A DNA stretch of 64,000 nt from Burkholderia arboris (GCF_902499125.1 NZ_CABVPX010000023.1:62001-126000), one strand, 5' to 3'; positions 51,213 through 60,216 are shown, counted from the stretch's first letter. Made by a program: numbers and translations. Notes: generated by a model from the letters alone, not told the origin.

Positions 51213-52481
51213 ATGAACGATACAACTTCAATGTGTGACGCCATGACGCGTTCGCAGGCTGACGCGCGGCACACCGATAACGAGACGGGGCGGCATTTCA
51301 GTCGCGTCGCCGTCGTGCACGACTGGCTGACGACCTATGCGGGCGCCGAGAAAGTCCTCGCCGAGATCCTCAACATCTGGCCGCAGGCGGACCTGTTCAC
51401 GGTGGTCGATTTCCTGCCGGACAGCGAGCGCGAGAAGCTGCTCGGCAAGGTCGCCACCACGTCGTTCATCCAGCGGCTGCCGCGCGCACGCTCGGCCTAT
51501 CGTGCGTACTTGCCGTTGATGCCGTTCGCGATCGAGCAGCTCGACCTGTCCGGCTACGACCTGGTGATTTCATCGAGCCATGCCGTCGCGAAGGGAGTCA
51601 TTACCGGGCCGGATCAGCTGCACGTGAGCTACGTGCACTCTCCGATCCGCTATGCGTGGGATCTGCAACATCGTTACCTGAACGAGTCGGGCCTGTCGAC
51701 GGGGTTGAAAGGCTGGATCGCGCGCGCGATGCTCCACTACATTCGCATCTGGGATCAGCGTACCGCGCACGGCGTCGATGCGTTCGTGGCGAACTCCGGC
51801 TTCATCGCGAGACGCATCCGCAAGGTGTACGGCTACGATGCGGCGGTCGTCTATCCGCCTGTCGATATCGGGCGATTTTCGCTGGTCACGCAGAAGGAAG
51901 ACTTCTATCTGACGGCGTCGCGCATGGTGCCGTACAAATGCATGCCGCTCATCGTCGAGGCGTTCGCCCGCATGCCGGAACGGCGCCTCGTCGTGATCGG
52001 CGACGGGCCGGATTTCGAGCGCGTCAAGGCCGCCGCCACGCCGAACGTCACGCTGCTGGGCTATCAGCCAGATGCGGTACTCGTCGACTACATGCAGCGG
52101 GCGAAGGCGTTCGTATTCGCCGCCGAAGAGGATTTCGGCATCACGCCGGTCGAGGCCCAGGCGTGCGGAACGCCGGTCATCGCTTACGGGCGCGGCGGCG
52201 CGCTCGAGACGGTGATCGCATCCGGGGATGCGAGCACACGCACGGGGTTGTTCTTCGAACGGCAGGCAAGCGCGGACATCGTCAACGCGGTGATGCGCTT
52301 CGAGGCGGCAGGCGGGTTCGATCCACGGGTGTGCCGCGCCAACGCGCAGCGATTCACGGTCGAGCGATTTCGCGACGGCCTGCTGGAGGTGATGGCCAGC
52401 GCGCTGCGCAACCGCGCATCTGCCGCCGGGGCGCGCGACACGGCCGGCGGCTCGGCGAGGGGCGAACCATCGTGGAGTTGA
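51213..52481 (+). CDS. glycosyltransferase, GT-B fold, GT4 family
   Basis: 422 residues. The acceptor domain opens VAVVHDWLTTYAGAEKVLAEI. The donor domain carries LTASRMVPYKCMPLIVEAFARMPERRLVVIGDGP and the nucleotide-sugar motif EEDFGITPVEAQACGTPVIAYGRGG, the EX7E pattern of retaining GT4 enzymes. It probably adds an internal sugar (a mannosyl- or similar transferase) to the lipid-linked repeat unit at the inner face of the membrane. A 73-base gap separates it from wzc, and its end overlaps the Wzy-like gene by ten bases. Confidence 0.93.
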   Translation: MNDTTSMCDAMTRSQADARHTDNETGRHFSRVAVVHDWLTTYAGAEKVLAEILNIWPQADLFTVVDFLPDSEREKLLGKVATTSFIQRLPRARSAYRAYLPLMPFAIEQLDLSGYDLVISSSHAVAKGVITGPDQLHVSYVHSPIRYAWDLQHRYLNESGLSTGLKGWIARAMLHYIRIWDQRTAHGVDAFVANSGFIARRIRKVYGYDAAVVYPPVDIGRFSLVTQKEDFYLTASRMVPYKCMPLIVEAFARMPERRLVVIGDGPDFERVKAAATPNVTLLGYQPDAVLVDYMQRAKAFVFAAEEDFGITPVEAQACGTPVIAYGRGGALETVIASGDASTRTGLFFERQASADIVNAVMRFEAAGGFDPRVCRANAQRFTVERFRDGLLEVMASALRNRASAAGARDTAGGSARGEPSWS

Positions 52482-53860
52482 GCCTGTTCGGCGTGATCGT
52501 CATTGCGCTCGGCATCCTGACGTTCGTGCTGCCTTATCGGTGGGCGGTCTACGTGATGGTGGCCAGCACGCTGTTCGGGGCGACCGAGGCGGTTGCATTC
52601 GGCGGGCTGGGCGTGTTGCCGGCCAGCCTGATGATGCCGCTGTTCGTCGCACGCGCGCTGTTCCTCGAAGATTCGCGCGCGATCCGCAGCAGCCTTCGAG
52701 TCGGCTCGCCCGGGTTCTGGCTGCTGGTGCTGACCGGCTACGCGTGCATGACGGCTGTCGTGTTTCCGCGCATGCTGGCCGACACCACGTCGGTTTATTC
52801 CATCGATCGTTCCAACATCGGCACGACGCAACTCATGCTGCAGCCGCTCGGCCCCGTGTCCGGAAACCTGAGCCAGTCCGCATACCTGATCGGTGAATGC
52901 CTGCTCTATTTGGCCGCCTCGACGGTGATGCGGCGACGCGACGCCAGCCGGGCCGTGGCGGACGCGTTCCTGTTCCTGACCGCGTTGAATGCGATCGCCG
53001 CGGCGGCCGATCTGTTCGGCAGCGCTGCGGGCGTCAGTCTGCTGGATCCGCTGAAGACCGCGCAGTACTCGATCCTGGACGGCGCGGAGGTCGGAGGCAT
53101 GCGGCGAATCAGCGGGACTTTCTCCGAGGCATCGGCATTTGCCGGCTTCTCGCTGCCGCTCTTTGCGTTCACCGCGAATCTTTGGCTGCTCGGCTATCGG
53201 CGGAGCCTGTCGGGATGGCTTGCGCTGTTGACGGCCGGTTTCGTGCTGCTGTCGACGTCGAGTACCGGGTACGTGGGGCTGTCGATCTATCTCGCCGTCT
53301 TCATGGCCAGTCGCTCCGGCGCGATCGCCCGTAACAGCCAGGCAAGGAAGTTCCGCATGCTGGCGGTGGCGTGCGTGGCGGTCGCGCTGATCGCGTGCGT
53401 ACTGGTCGCAATCGATTCGCCGATCGTGACGGCCGTGTCCGAGGTAATCAACCGGACGTTGACGAGCAAGATGAGCAGCGATTCGGGCGTCGAGCGCAGC
53501 GCGTGGAACATGCAGTCGCTGATCAACTTCGTCGATACATTCGGATTGGGTGCCGGCCTGGGCAGCGCGAGGGCATCGAGCTTCGTCGCGGTGACGCTCG
53601 GCAATCTCGGGCTGCTGGGCGCGATGCTGTTCGGACTGTTCCTTTACCGCACCGTGCGCGTACGCGTGCGGCCTGCTACGTGGGCATCGGACCGGATCGT
53701 CAGTTTCGCAGCCGTTCAAGCGCTGGCCGCGGCGCTGATCGGCGCGACGCTGTCCGGCACGGTGTTCGACCTCGGGCCGTGCGTCTATCTGTTTGCGGCG
53801 GCGGCGTTCGGGGCACTGAACGTCAGGCGTGCATCGAACCGGGAGCCGAGGGCGACATGA
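52472..53860 (+). CDS. O-antigen ligase/Wzy-type polysaccharide polymerase
   Basis: 462 residues with about eleven hydrophobic helices and a large loop between them (residues about 75-135). The protein is poorly conserved, as Wzy proteins are. The region ISGTFSEASAFAGFSLPLFAFT followed by LLSTSSTGYVGLSIYLAVF is typical of the Wzy_C/O-antigen ligase superfamily. It would join flipped repeat units in the periplasm. The start is a GTG at 52472 (VELSLFGVIV) with GAGGGG upstream, overlapping the preceding glycosyltransferase stop by ten bases. It is coupled to the flippase gene by an ATGA overlap. Confidence 0.85.
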   Translation: MELSLFGVIVIALGILTFVLPYRWAVYVMVASTLFGATEAVAFGGLGVLPASLMMPLFVARALFLEDSRAIRSSLRVGSPGFWLLVLTGYACMTAVVFPRMLADTTSVYSIDRSNIGTTQLMLQPLGPVSGNLSQSAYLIGECLLYLAASTVMRRRDASRAVADAFLFLTALNAIAAAADLFGSAAGVSLLDPLKTAQYSILDGAEVGGMRRISGTFSEASAFAGFSLPLFAFTANLWLLGYRRSLSGWLALLTAGFVLLSTSSTGYVGLSIYLAVFMASRSGAIARNSQARKFRMLAVACVAVALIACVLVAIDSPIVTAVSEVINRTLTSKMSSDSGVERSAWNMQSLINFVDTFGLGAGLGSARASSFVAVTLGNLGLLGAMLFGLFLYRTVRVRVRPATWASDRIVSFAAVQALAAALIGATLSGTVFDLGPCVYLFAAAAFGALNVRRASNREPRAT

Positions 53861-55146
53861 ACACCACCTCGTCTCGCACGGAATTGCTGGCGGTGTATGT
53901 GGCCTACATGTTCCGCTACCTGTACCCGTTGTTCATGCTCCCGTATTACGGGCGCGCGCTCGGCCCGAGCGGTTATGGCCTGGTGCTGGCGGGCGCCTCG
54001 CTGTCGAATTCGCTGTGGCTGTTCGTGAGCTACGGCTTTCCGACCGTCGGCGCACGCGATACCGTGCATGCCGCAGGCAGCACCGCGCGGGCCGAGATTC
54101 TGCGCACCCACGTGATCGCCCGACAACTGCTGTGCGTGCCGGCCATCGTCGCCGGCACGATCGCGATCGGCGCGTCGCTGGCGTTTCGCCAGCACTGGTC
54201 GAGCGGGCCGGTCGTCATCGCCATGGGCCTGGTCTCGGCATTCAACGTCGGGTGGTATCTCGTCAGCACCGGCCGCGCGATCGCGAGCGTCCGGATCGAG
54301 GTCGTCGGCTTCGCGATTTCGTTGTCGCTGATCGTCGGCTTCGTGCATCACCCGTCCGATGTCGAGCGTGTATTTCCGTTGCTGCTGACGTCGAGCGTCG
54401 TCCAGCTCGGGCTCGCGTACTGGCTGATCCGCCGAGAGTTCGCCGGCGCCGTCGCGAGCCTGAAGCGCGCAGTGGACCTGATCCGCCGGTCGACGGTCAT
54501 TTTCGTCTATGGCGGCACATCGGTCTTGCTGGCGGGCGCGTCGACGTACCTGTTGTCGACCATGGCGCATGCCTCCGAGGTCAGCGCGTTCGGTGTCGCC
54601 GAGCGGCTCGTCGCGGCGGGATTGAGCGTGATGTCGCCGGCCGCGCAGATCCTCGTGCCAAAGCTGACCAGCCTGGTCGGCAGCGATCCGTCGCGCGCGA
54701 ATCGTCTGATGCGGCGGGTGTTCGTGTGGTTCTTTTCCGGGGCGGCGCTTGCGGCAGTCGCGACTGTCCTGCTGTCGGAGCGGCTCATTCCGCTCGCGCT
54801 CGGTGCCGGCTTCGAGCGCTGTGTGCCGGTGTTGAATCTCATGGTGTTCGTGCTTCCCGTCAGCGTATGCACGCAGGTCCTCGGCGCCTATTTCCTGATT
54901 CCGCGCAAGCTCGAACGTCTGCTTGCGCAAGCAGGCGTGTTGGGCGCGGTCGTGAGTCTGGCATGTGCGATTCCGCTGGCGAGCCAATGGGGGGCGCTCG
55001 GGATGGCAGGTGCACGCCTCGTCGGAGAGTTGACGATGCTGGGGGCGCTGGCAGCCGGTCTGTGGCGCGCGAAGCTGATGACGGAAATTTTCGGTATCGA
55101 CGGCGTTCCGGCCACGACTGTCAACGACAACCGAATTCGCCAGTAA
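53857..55146 (+). CDS. Wzx-type polysaccharide flippase
   Basis: 429 residues with about twelve helices, no soluble domain. The start AVYVAYMFRYLYPLFMLPYYGRALGPSGYGLVLAGASL matches the polysaccharide biosynthesis (PST/Wzx) family, in which the first helices carry YxGR(x)LGPxxYG. The second half has the matching FGVAERLVAAGLSVMSPAAQILVPKLT. It flips undecaprenyl-linked repeat units to the periplasm for the Wzy-like polymerase encoded immediately upstream (ATGA overlap). Confidence 0.92.
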   Translation: MNTTSSRTELLAVYVAYMFRYLYPLFMLPYYGRALGPSGYGLVLAGASLSNSLWLFVSYGFPTVGARDTVHAAGSTARAEILRTHVIARQLLCVPAIVAGTIAIGASLAFRQHWSSGPVVIAMGLVSAFNVGWYLVSTGRAIASVRIEVVGFAISLSLIVGFVHHPSDVERVFPLLLTSSVVQLGLAYWLIRREFAGAVASLKRAVDLIRRSTVIFVYGGTSVLLAGASTYLLSTMAHASEVSAFGVAERLVAAGLSVMSPAAQILVPKLTSLVGSDPSRANRLMRRVFVWFFSGAALAAVATVLLSERLIPLALGAGFERCVPVLNLMVFVLPVSVCTQVLGAYFLIPRKLERLLAQAGVLGAVVSLACAIPLASQWGALGMAGARLVGELTMLGALAAGLWRAKLMTEIFGIDGVPATTVNDNRIRQ

Positions 55147-55158
55147 CGAGGGTATGTG

Positions 55159-56094
55159 ATGACTCATGAATGGGAAGTTCGCGAGAGCGGACCCGTGAAC
55201 GTGCATGACCGTGCGACATCGGGCGCTCCGCGCGTTTGTGCCGGCATTGCGACGCGCGGCCGGCCCGCCGAGCTGGCGAACATCGTTGCCTGCCTGCGTA
55301 CGCAAACGCTCAGGCCGACGTCGATCATCGTCGCGTGTACGGGGCCGGACGATGTTGGCGCGCTTGCCGAAGCCGATGATCTGTCCATCGTGTTCGTCAA
55401 GCCTGGCTTGACGCGTCAGCGCAATGCGATCCTCGACAGGGTGCCGGCGGATACGGACTATGTCGCGTTCTTCGACGACGATTTCGTCCCGCAAACGGAC
55501 TGGCTGTGCGTGGTTGCCGACGCATTCGAGCGCGACCCGATGCTCGCATGCGTGACGGGGCACGTCGTTGCGGACGGCATTCTTGGCCCCGGGCTCACGA
55601 TTGACGACGCGAAGCGGGCACTGGCTGCCGTACGGGACGACACGCAGCGATGGACCCAGGACGGCTACAGTCCTTACGGCTGCAACATGGCGTTCCGCGC
55701 GTCGGCGGTTGCCGCGTTGCGTTTCGACGAGCGGCTCGTGTTGTACGGCTGGCTGGAGGATCTCGACTTCGGTGCACGGGTCGCCCAGCGCCACGGCCGG
55801 CTCGTGAAACTCGGCAGTGCGGTGGGTGTGCATCTCGGCGTGAAGCGCGGCCGCGTGTCCGGACGCCGGCTCGGTTACTCGCAAGTCATGAACCCGGTCT
55901 ACATGATGGCCAAGGGGACGTTGTCACGTCACGATGCGTGCCGCCAGATCGTGCGCAACTTCGCCGCCAACATGGCGAAATCGATCGCACCGGAAGCCTA
56001 TATCGATCGACGCGGCCGGCTGGCCGGAAACCTGATCGCATTCGTCGACGTGTTGCGCGGACGCCGGACGCCGGAACGTGCGGAACTGCTATGA
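55159..56094 (+). CDS. glycosyltransferase, GT2 family
   Basis: 311 residues of GT-A fold. The N-terminal nucleotide-binding region (VCAGIATRGRPAELANIVACLRTQ) is followed by the metal-binding DxD-type motif FFDDDFVP near residue 112 and GYSPYGCNMAFRASAVAALRFDERLVLYGWLEDLDF, with the catalytic-base ED. It belongs to the inverting GT2 enzymes that extend lipid-linked exopolysaccharide repeats. Start is ATG 55159 with GAGGG upstream; GTG 55156 is possible. It begins 12 bases after the flippase gene and is followed by an AT-rich 289-base gap. Confidence 0.9.
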   Translation: MTHEWEVRESGPVNVHDRATSGAPRVCAGIATRGRPAELANIVACLRTQTLRPTSIIVACTGPDDVGALAEADDLSIVFVKPGLTRQRNAILDRVPADTDYVAFFDDDFVPQTDWLCVVADAFERDPMLACVTGHVVADGILGPGLTIDDAKRALAAVRDDTQRWTQDGYSPYGCNMAFRASAVAALRFDERLVLYGWLEDLDFGARVAQRHGRLVKLGSAVGVHLGVKRGRVSGRRLGYSQVMNPVYMMAKGTLSRHDACRQIVRNFAANMAKSIAPEAYIDRRGRLAGNLIAFVDVLRGRRTPERAELL

Positions 56095-56195
56095 GCGGCG
56101 GAACGGCATCGGGCGCAAGCACGGACTCGTTGGCGCAGGTATCGCTGCTTCGGCTTGGCAAACCTTTAATATTTGTTACGGTATGCGAAGCATAA
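56091..56195 (+). CDS. short translationally coupled ORF of unknown status (34 residues)
   Basis: The ATG overlaps the stop of the GT2 gene (ATGA at 56091-56094), as at most junctions in this operon, but the frame ends after 34 residues (MSGGTASGASTDSLAQVSLL through LIFVTVCEA). The sequence then turns AT-rich before the next gene. It could be the truncated start of a lost operon gene, a leader peptide, or chance. No homology is recognised. Confidence 0.25.
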   Translation: MSGGTASGASTDSLAQVSLLRLGKPLIFVTVCEA

Positions 56196-56383
56196 TGGAC
56201 TTGGAAGGTATAGTGAAAGCGTATCGTCACCTGAGCGCGACGGCAGATATCCGACGCAAACGTCGGTTTCGCATCCGTGAATGTGCAGGGCGAAGCTGCC
56301 GCTCGCATGCCTTTCCGCCATCGTGCCGCTCATTTTCACGCGGTAACGTCCAGCGAGTCTGGAAAAAGTCCTGCGACACAACA

Positions 56384-57706
56384 ATGCCTCCCGATCATCC
56401 CACCATGCAGAACCGCGTTCGCCACGGGGCGCCTGGCGCCGACGAAATGCCGCACGCGCCGCGCGTCGCGCTCGTCAACGTGAAGTACAGCCCGAATCTC
56501 GGCGACGGCATGCTGTCCGAATGTCTCGAGGCGGAACTCGCGGCGGCGTTACCGGGCATCGAGATTCGCGTGATCGATCTCGCGGGTCGAACCGACTACG
56601 CATGCGGCGCAACCTCCCGAAAATCGGTGTTGACGCTGATGCACCACAGCCCGCGTGTCGTGCGTCATGCGATCGTGCACTCGGTGCTCGGGTACAAGTT
56701 GCACACGGAACTGCGTCCGCGCTGGCGTTCGGTGTTGCGCGGCGTCGACGCCGTTGTTGTCGGCGGTGGCAATCTGTTGAGCGATGCGGATCTGAACTTC
56801 CCGATGAAGCTCGATGCCGCGATGGCGGAAGTCCGTGATCTCGGTTTGCCGGCCGCCGTCTTCGGTGTCGGCGTATCCGGTGACTGGACGTCGCGTGGCG
56901 AGCTGCTGTTCCGGCGCGCGCTCGGCGGGGTTTCGCTGTTTCATGCGTCGGTGCGCGAGCGACGCTCGGCCGAGATCTGGCGGGCGCGCTTGTGCGGTGC
57001 CGGGATTCGCGCGGCGCAGGTCGTGCACGATCCCGGTCACCTGGTGTCGCGGCATGTCGCGCGATCCCGCACGCCGGATAACGCCGTCACCACGATAGGG
57101 CTGGGGATTACCCATCCGATCGCGCTCAAGTACCACGGCGGCAGTATTCGCGTATCGGCAGCGGCGCAAGCCGAATGGTATCGCGCGCTCGTGCGTGCCG
57201 GTAGCGCATATGGCTGGCGTTTCGTCGTGTTCGCCAATGGCAGTCCCGAAGACGAGGCTTACATCGACGAACTGCGCCCGATCCTCGCGGAGGCTGCCGG
57301 GCCCGGCCGGATCACTTTCGCGCCTCGTGCGGCGACGCCGGCCGACCTCGCGCGACTGATTTCATCGTTCGACTTGTTGATGGCGCACCGGCTTCACGCG
57401 AACATCGCCGCATTCTCGTATGCGGTCCCGCAGATCGGGTTCGCGTGGGACGTCAAGCTCGAATCGTTTCTGTCGGGTGTCGGGCGCGGGCACTGCCTTT
57501 GTACGGTCGGTGTCGATTCGATCGACGCCGTCGTCGGGCTCGCTGCCCGGCAGCTCGGTGAGGGCATCGATGCGCATGTGCATCGCGCCGTGCTCGACGA
57601 CGCGTGCGCACACGTGGCCGAACTCGCCGCTGCGCTGAGGGGCGCGGTGGCGGGAGCGCGGCAACCTGCCGGCCGCGCGCCGGTGGCGGGAGCGTCGCTC
57701 GTATGA
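56384..57706 (+). CDS. polysaccharide pyruvyl transferase family protein
   Basis: About 440 residues from ATG 56384; ATGs at 56405 (MQNRV) and 56447 (MPHAPRV) are also possible, and conserved sequence begins only at VALVNVKYSPNLGDGMLSE. Further family features are GVDAVVVGGGNLLSD, FGVGVSGDW, GLGITHP and LLMAHRLHANIAAFSYAVP. These GT-B-like enzymes place ketal pyruvate from phosphoenolpyruvate on sugars of the repeat unit, giving the polymer negative charge. The gene lies 289 bases after the GT2 gene, the largest same-strand gap in the second half of the locus, so an internal promoter is possible. It is coupled by an ATGA overlap to the next glycosyltransferase. Confidence 0.87.
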   Translation: MPPDHPTMQNRVRHGAPGADEMPHAPRVALVNVKYSPNLGDGMLSECLEAELAAALPGIEIRVIDLAGRTDYACGATSRKSVLTLMHHSPRVVRHAIVHSVLGYKLHTELRPRWRSVLRGVDAVVVGGGNLLSDADLNFPMKLDAAMAEVRDLGLPAAVFGVGVSGDWTSRGELLFRRALGGVSLFHASVRERRSAEIWRARLCGAGIRAAQVVHDPGHLVSRHVARSRTPDNAVTTIGLGITHPIALKYHGGSIRVSAAAQAEWYRALVRAGSAYGWRFVVFANGSPEDEAYIDELRPILAEAAGPGRITFAPRAATPADLARLISSFDLLMAHRLHANIAAFSYAVPQIGFAWDVKLESFLSGVGRGHCLCTVGVDSIDAVVGLAARQLGEGIDAHVHRAVLDDACAHVAELAAALRGAVAGARQPAGRAPVAGASLV

Positions 57707-58947
57707 ATACAACTCCTCCGCAACGGCTGGTGATCGTCAACGACGTGTCGGTCGCCAATGGGGGTGCGACGGCGCTGGCGTTGCTCGAACTGCGCCTGAT
57801 GCGAAAACGCGGCGTCGAGGTGACGTACGTCACCGGCGACGACGGCGCCAATCCGGAGTTCGACGCGCTCGGTATCGAGGTCGTCTGCCTGAGAGGCATC
57901 GGGTTGCTGCAGGCGGGGGCGGCCGCGTTGGGGCGTGGCGTGTACAACCCGGACACGGTTAGAACGCTCAATGCGTGGATCACGCGTCACGACACGCCGG
58001 GTACGGTTTATCACGTGCACGGCTGGAGCCAGATCCTGTCGCCGTCCTTGTTCGCGGCGCTGCGTCGCGTACGCGAGCGGACCGTGATTACGGCGCACGA
58101 CTTTTTCCTCGTGTGCCCGAACGGCGCATTTGCCGACTACCGTGCCGGCACCGTCTGTACGCGCGTTCCGCTCGGCGCGGCCTGCGTGACGCGCGATTGC
58201 GACAAGCGACACTACGCGCACAAGGTGTGGCGTACGGTCAGGCAGGCCGTTCAATCGCACACGCTTCACTTCGATTCCGCCGGGCCTCGCGTCCTGATGA
58301 TTCACCACGCGATGCGCGAACCGCTCGAGCGCGGCGGCATTCCCGTCGGTTGCTTGCAAACCGTACCCAACCCGGTGACGCCGTGGAGCACCGAGCGCAT
58401 CGCCGCAGAACACAACGACACGTTCGTGTTCGTCGGCCGGCTGGCATCGGAGAAGGGGCCGGACCTTGCCGCGCGCGCGGCGCGGCGCGCAGGTGCGCGG
58501 CTCGTCATCATCGGAGACGGGCCGATGATGCCCGCGTTGCGCGCCGCGTATCCGGAAGTAACGTTTTGCGGCCATCTCGCACCGAGCGAGGTGGCGCAAC
58601 GTGTGCAATCCGCACGCGCGTTGCTGATGCCCTCGCGCTATCCGGAGCCGTACGGCCTCGTGGCCGCGGAAGCGATGTGGAGCGGATTGCCGGTCGTTGT
58701 CGCGCAGTCCGCGTTGCTGGCAGGCGATATCGTTGCGTGCGGCGCCGGCGACGCGTGCGATCCCGCCGACGAGGCGGCATTCGCCGGTGCGATTGCCCGC
58801 ATTGCGCACGATGACGATGCGACGCGACGGATGAGCATCGCCGCCCACTCGGCGACCCGCCACATGGGGCTGTCACCCGATGCGTGGGTCGAACGTCTGC
58901 TCGAAGTCTTCGCGGCGTGCACGGCGCTGGAGCCGCAATCGGCCTAG
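57703..58947 (+). CDS. glycosyltransferase, GT4 family (second)
   Basis: 414 residues, GT-B fold. The N-terminus reads LVIVNDVSVANGGATALALLELRLM, with the glycine-rich acceptor-side loop. The donor domain has FVGRLASEKGPDLAARAARRAGARLVIIGDGPMM and the EX7E motif in EPYGLVAAEAMWSGLPVVV. An unusual cysteine-containing insert (CVTRDCDKRHYAHKVWR) lies in the first domain. It is the last gene of the plus-strand exopolysaccharide run and faces the GH16 gene 51 bases away. With the priming transferase and the other two transferases, it implies a repeat unit of at least four sugars. Confidence 0.92.
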   Translation: MNTTPPQRLVIVNDVSVANGGATALALLELRLMRKRGVEVTYVTGDDGANPEFDALGIEVVCLRGIGLLQAGAAALGRGVYNPDTVRTLNAWITRHDTPGTVYHVHGWSQILSPSLFAALRRVRERTVITAHDFFLVCPNGAFADYRAGTVCTRVPLGAACVTRDCDKRHYAHKVWRTVRQAVQSHTLHFDSAGPRVLMIHHAMREPLERGGIPVGCLQTVPNPVTPWSTERIAAEHNDTFVFVGRLASEKGPDLAARAARRAGARLVIIGDGPMMPALRAAYPEVTFCGHLAPSEVAQRVQSARALLMPSRYPEPYGLVAAEAMWSGLPVVVAQSALLAGDIVACGAGDACDPADEAAFAGAIARIAHDDDATRRMSIAAHSATRHMGLSPDAWVERLLEVFAACTALEPQSA

Positions 58948-58998
58948 TTCACGGCCAGCCGGGGGCGGCGCGGGTGGCGGCCCCGAGCCGGGGCGCGA

Positions 58999-59853
58999 TC
59001 AGTGTTCCTTCGGCCGCGCACAGCGGCTCGATTTGCCCGCTTCGTCGAGCGCATAGAGCCGCACCCATTTGACGGCGAGCGTCGACGGGTCGGGCGTTTG
59101 GTCGATCGGATAACCCGAGCCCAGCGCAAGATTGACGAGCGGATAGAGCGGTGTATCGAGTTCGGCTGGCGTCGCCTGCTCCCAGACGGGGCGGCGATCG
59201 AGGTAGTACGTGATCTTGTCCGGCAGCACGCGGACCCCGTAGTCGTGGTACCCGTTGACGAGCGAGTCGGCCGGAACGGGACTGCGATGCGTGACATGGC
59301 GCGACTGATTCTGGTTCGCGCCGCGGTACCACACATGAAGTGACGAGGAATACCGATCGGTTGCGTGCCCGTAGTATTCGACGACATCGATTTCGACACG
59401 CGGCGCCGGGTCGGCGACGGGTTTGAGGCTCATCAACCAGAATGCCGGCCACGTGCCGGGGCCGGGCGGCATCTTCATGCGTGCTTCGAAGTATCCGTAG
59501 CGCACGCCGCGGCCGTTGCCGGACGCGTCTGCCGCGGCGATCAGGCCGGAATGCCAGCGCCCCTGCGGCGTGCGGCTCGCCGTGATGTGCAATTCGCCGT
59601 TGACCACGCTGAACGGCCCTTGAGGCCCCGGATCGGAGAACGCGGCATCACCGAAGTCGCCATTCCACGGTGTGTGCGCGATCCATTGTGCGTCGCCCAG
59701 GATACGGGGCGACACGCGGAACGCGCTGAAATTCTCGTTGAATACCGGCACGAACTCGCAAAGATTGAGTGGAGCGGATTCTGCGCCGTTGGCCGGTGCG
59801 ACCGTTGTAACGGCCAGGAGGGCGACGATGGCGGGAAGGATCGGTGAGGACAT
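58999..59853 (-). CDS. secreted GH16-family glycoside hydrolase
   Basis: 284 residues with a signal peptide (ILPAIVALLAVTTVAPANGA). The GH16 catalytic motif E-I-D-V-V-E occurs in PRVEIDVVEYYG, preceded by the conserved RYGYFEARMKMPPGPGTWPAFWLM and followed by YHDYGVRVLPDKITYYLD. Enzymes of this family cut beta-1,3 or beta-1,4 glucans and galactans; matrix lyases in exopolysaccharide clusters often come from it. It is antiparallel to the biosynthetic genes and divergent from control region 2. It is therefore probably expressed separately, to trim or release the exopolysaccharide. Confidence 0.93.
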   Translation of the reverse strand: MSSPILPAIVALLAVTTVAPANGAESAPLNLCEFVPVFNENFSAFRVSPRILGDAQWIAHTPWNGDFGDAAFSDPGPQGPFSVVNGELHITASRTPQGRWHSGLIAAADASGNGRGVRYGYFEARMKMPPGPGTWPAFWLMSLKPVADPAPRVEIDVVEYYGHATDRYSSSLHVWYRGANQNQSRHVTHRSPVPADSLVNGYHDYGVRVLPDKITYYLDRRPVWEQATPAELDTPLYPLVNLALGSGYPIDQTPDPSTLAVKWVRLYALDEAGKSSRCARPKEH

Positions 59854-60044
59854 GTGGTGGGGCGTCTGGGCAATGGATGGGGTGAGTGGCCCGAAGCGAA
59901 TTCGCCGTGCTGTGTTCGGCCCGCGTCAGGGTGGGATGATGCGCGATTGCACGCAAGACGGCAACATCTGATTCGCATGACTAAGCATTTACTCGATCGA
60001 ACGTTCTCGACGGATGGCGTGCCGATGTCCCGTTCGTCACGTGT

Positions 60045-60078
60045 GCGTTACGACGTGCCGTTACGTAACGGCACGTCG
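60045..60078 (+). promoter_or_regulatory. upstream activating site 2 (28-bp perfect palindrome)
   Basis: Bases 60045-60071 repeat the UAS at 45074-45100 with one mismatch. Here the dyad extends to 28 bp (60051-60078), with arms CGACGTGCCGTTAC and GTAACGGCACGTCG. It ends 130 bases before the sigma-54 element at 60201 when measured from the shared 27-mer, against 129 at site 1. Confidence 0.85.
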
Positions 60079-60200
60079 CTGCGGGCAGAACGCAAACGTT
60101 TTACCGCAGGAGCCGGTTTTATTCAGATATTTTGAGCGACAGATAAAAGTCATTGGTTTGCCGACGTTTTTATGCGGCGCTGCAACCGAATGCTTGGAGA

Positions 60201-60216
60201 TGGCACGAATCATGCG
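60201..60216 (+). promoter_or_regulatory. sigma-54 (RpoN) -24/-12 promoter upstream of the H-NS-like gene
   Basis: TGGCACG, four bases (AATC), then ATGCG; GG at 60202-60203 and GC at 60214-60215 have correct spacing. The downstream transcribed bases (TTGAACGGTATGTGCCGC) resemble those after promoter 1 (TTAAACGATGCGTGCCGC). Confidence 0.8.
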
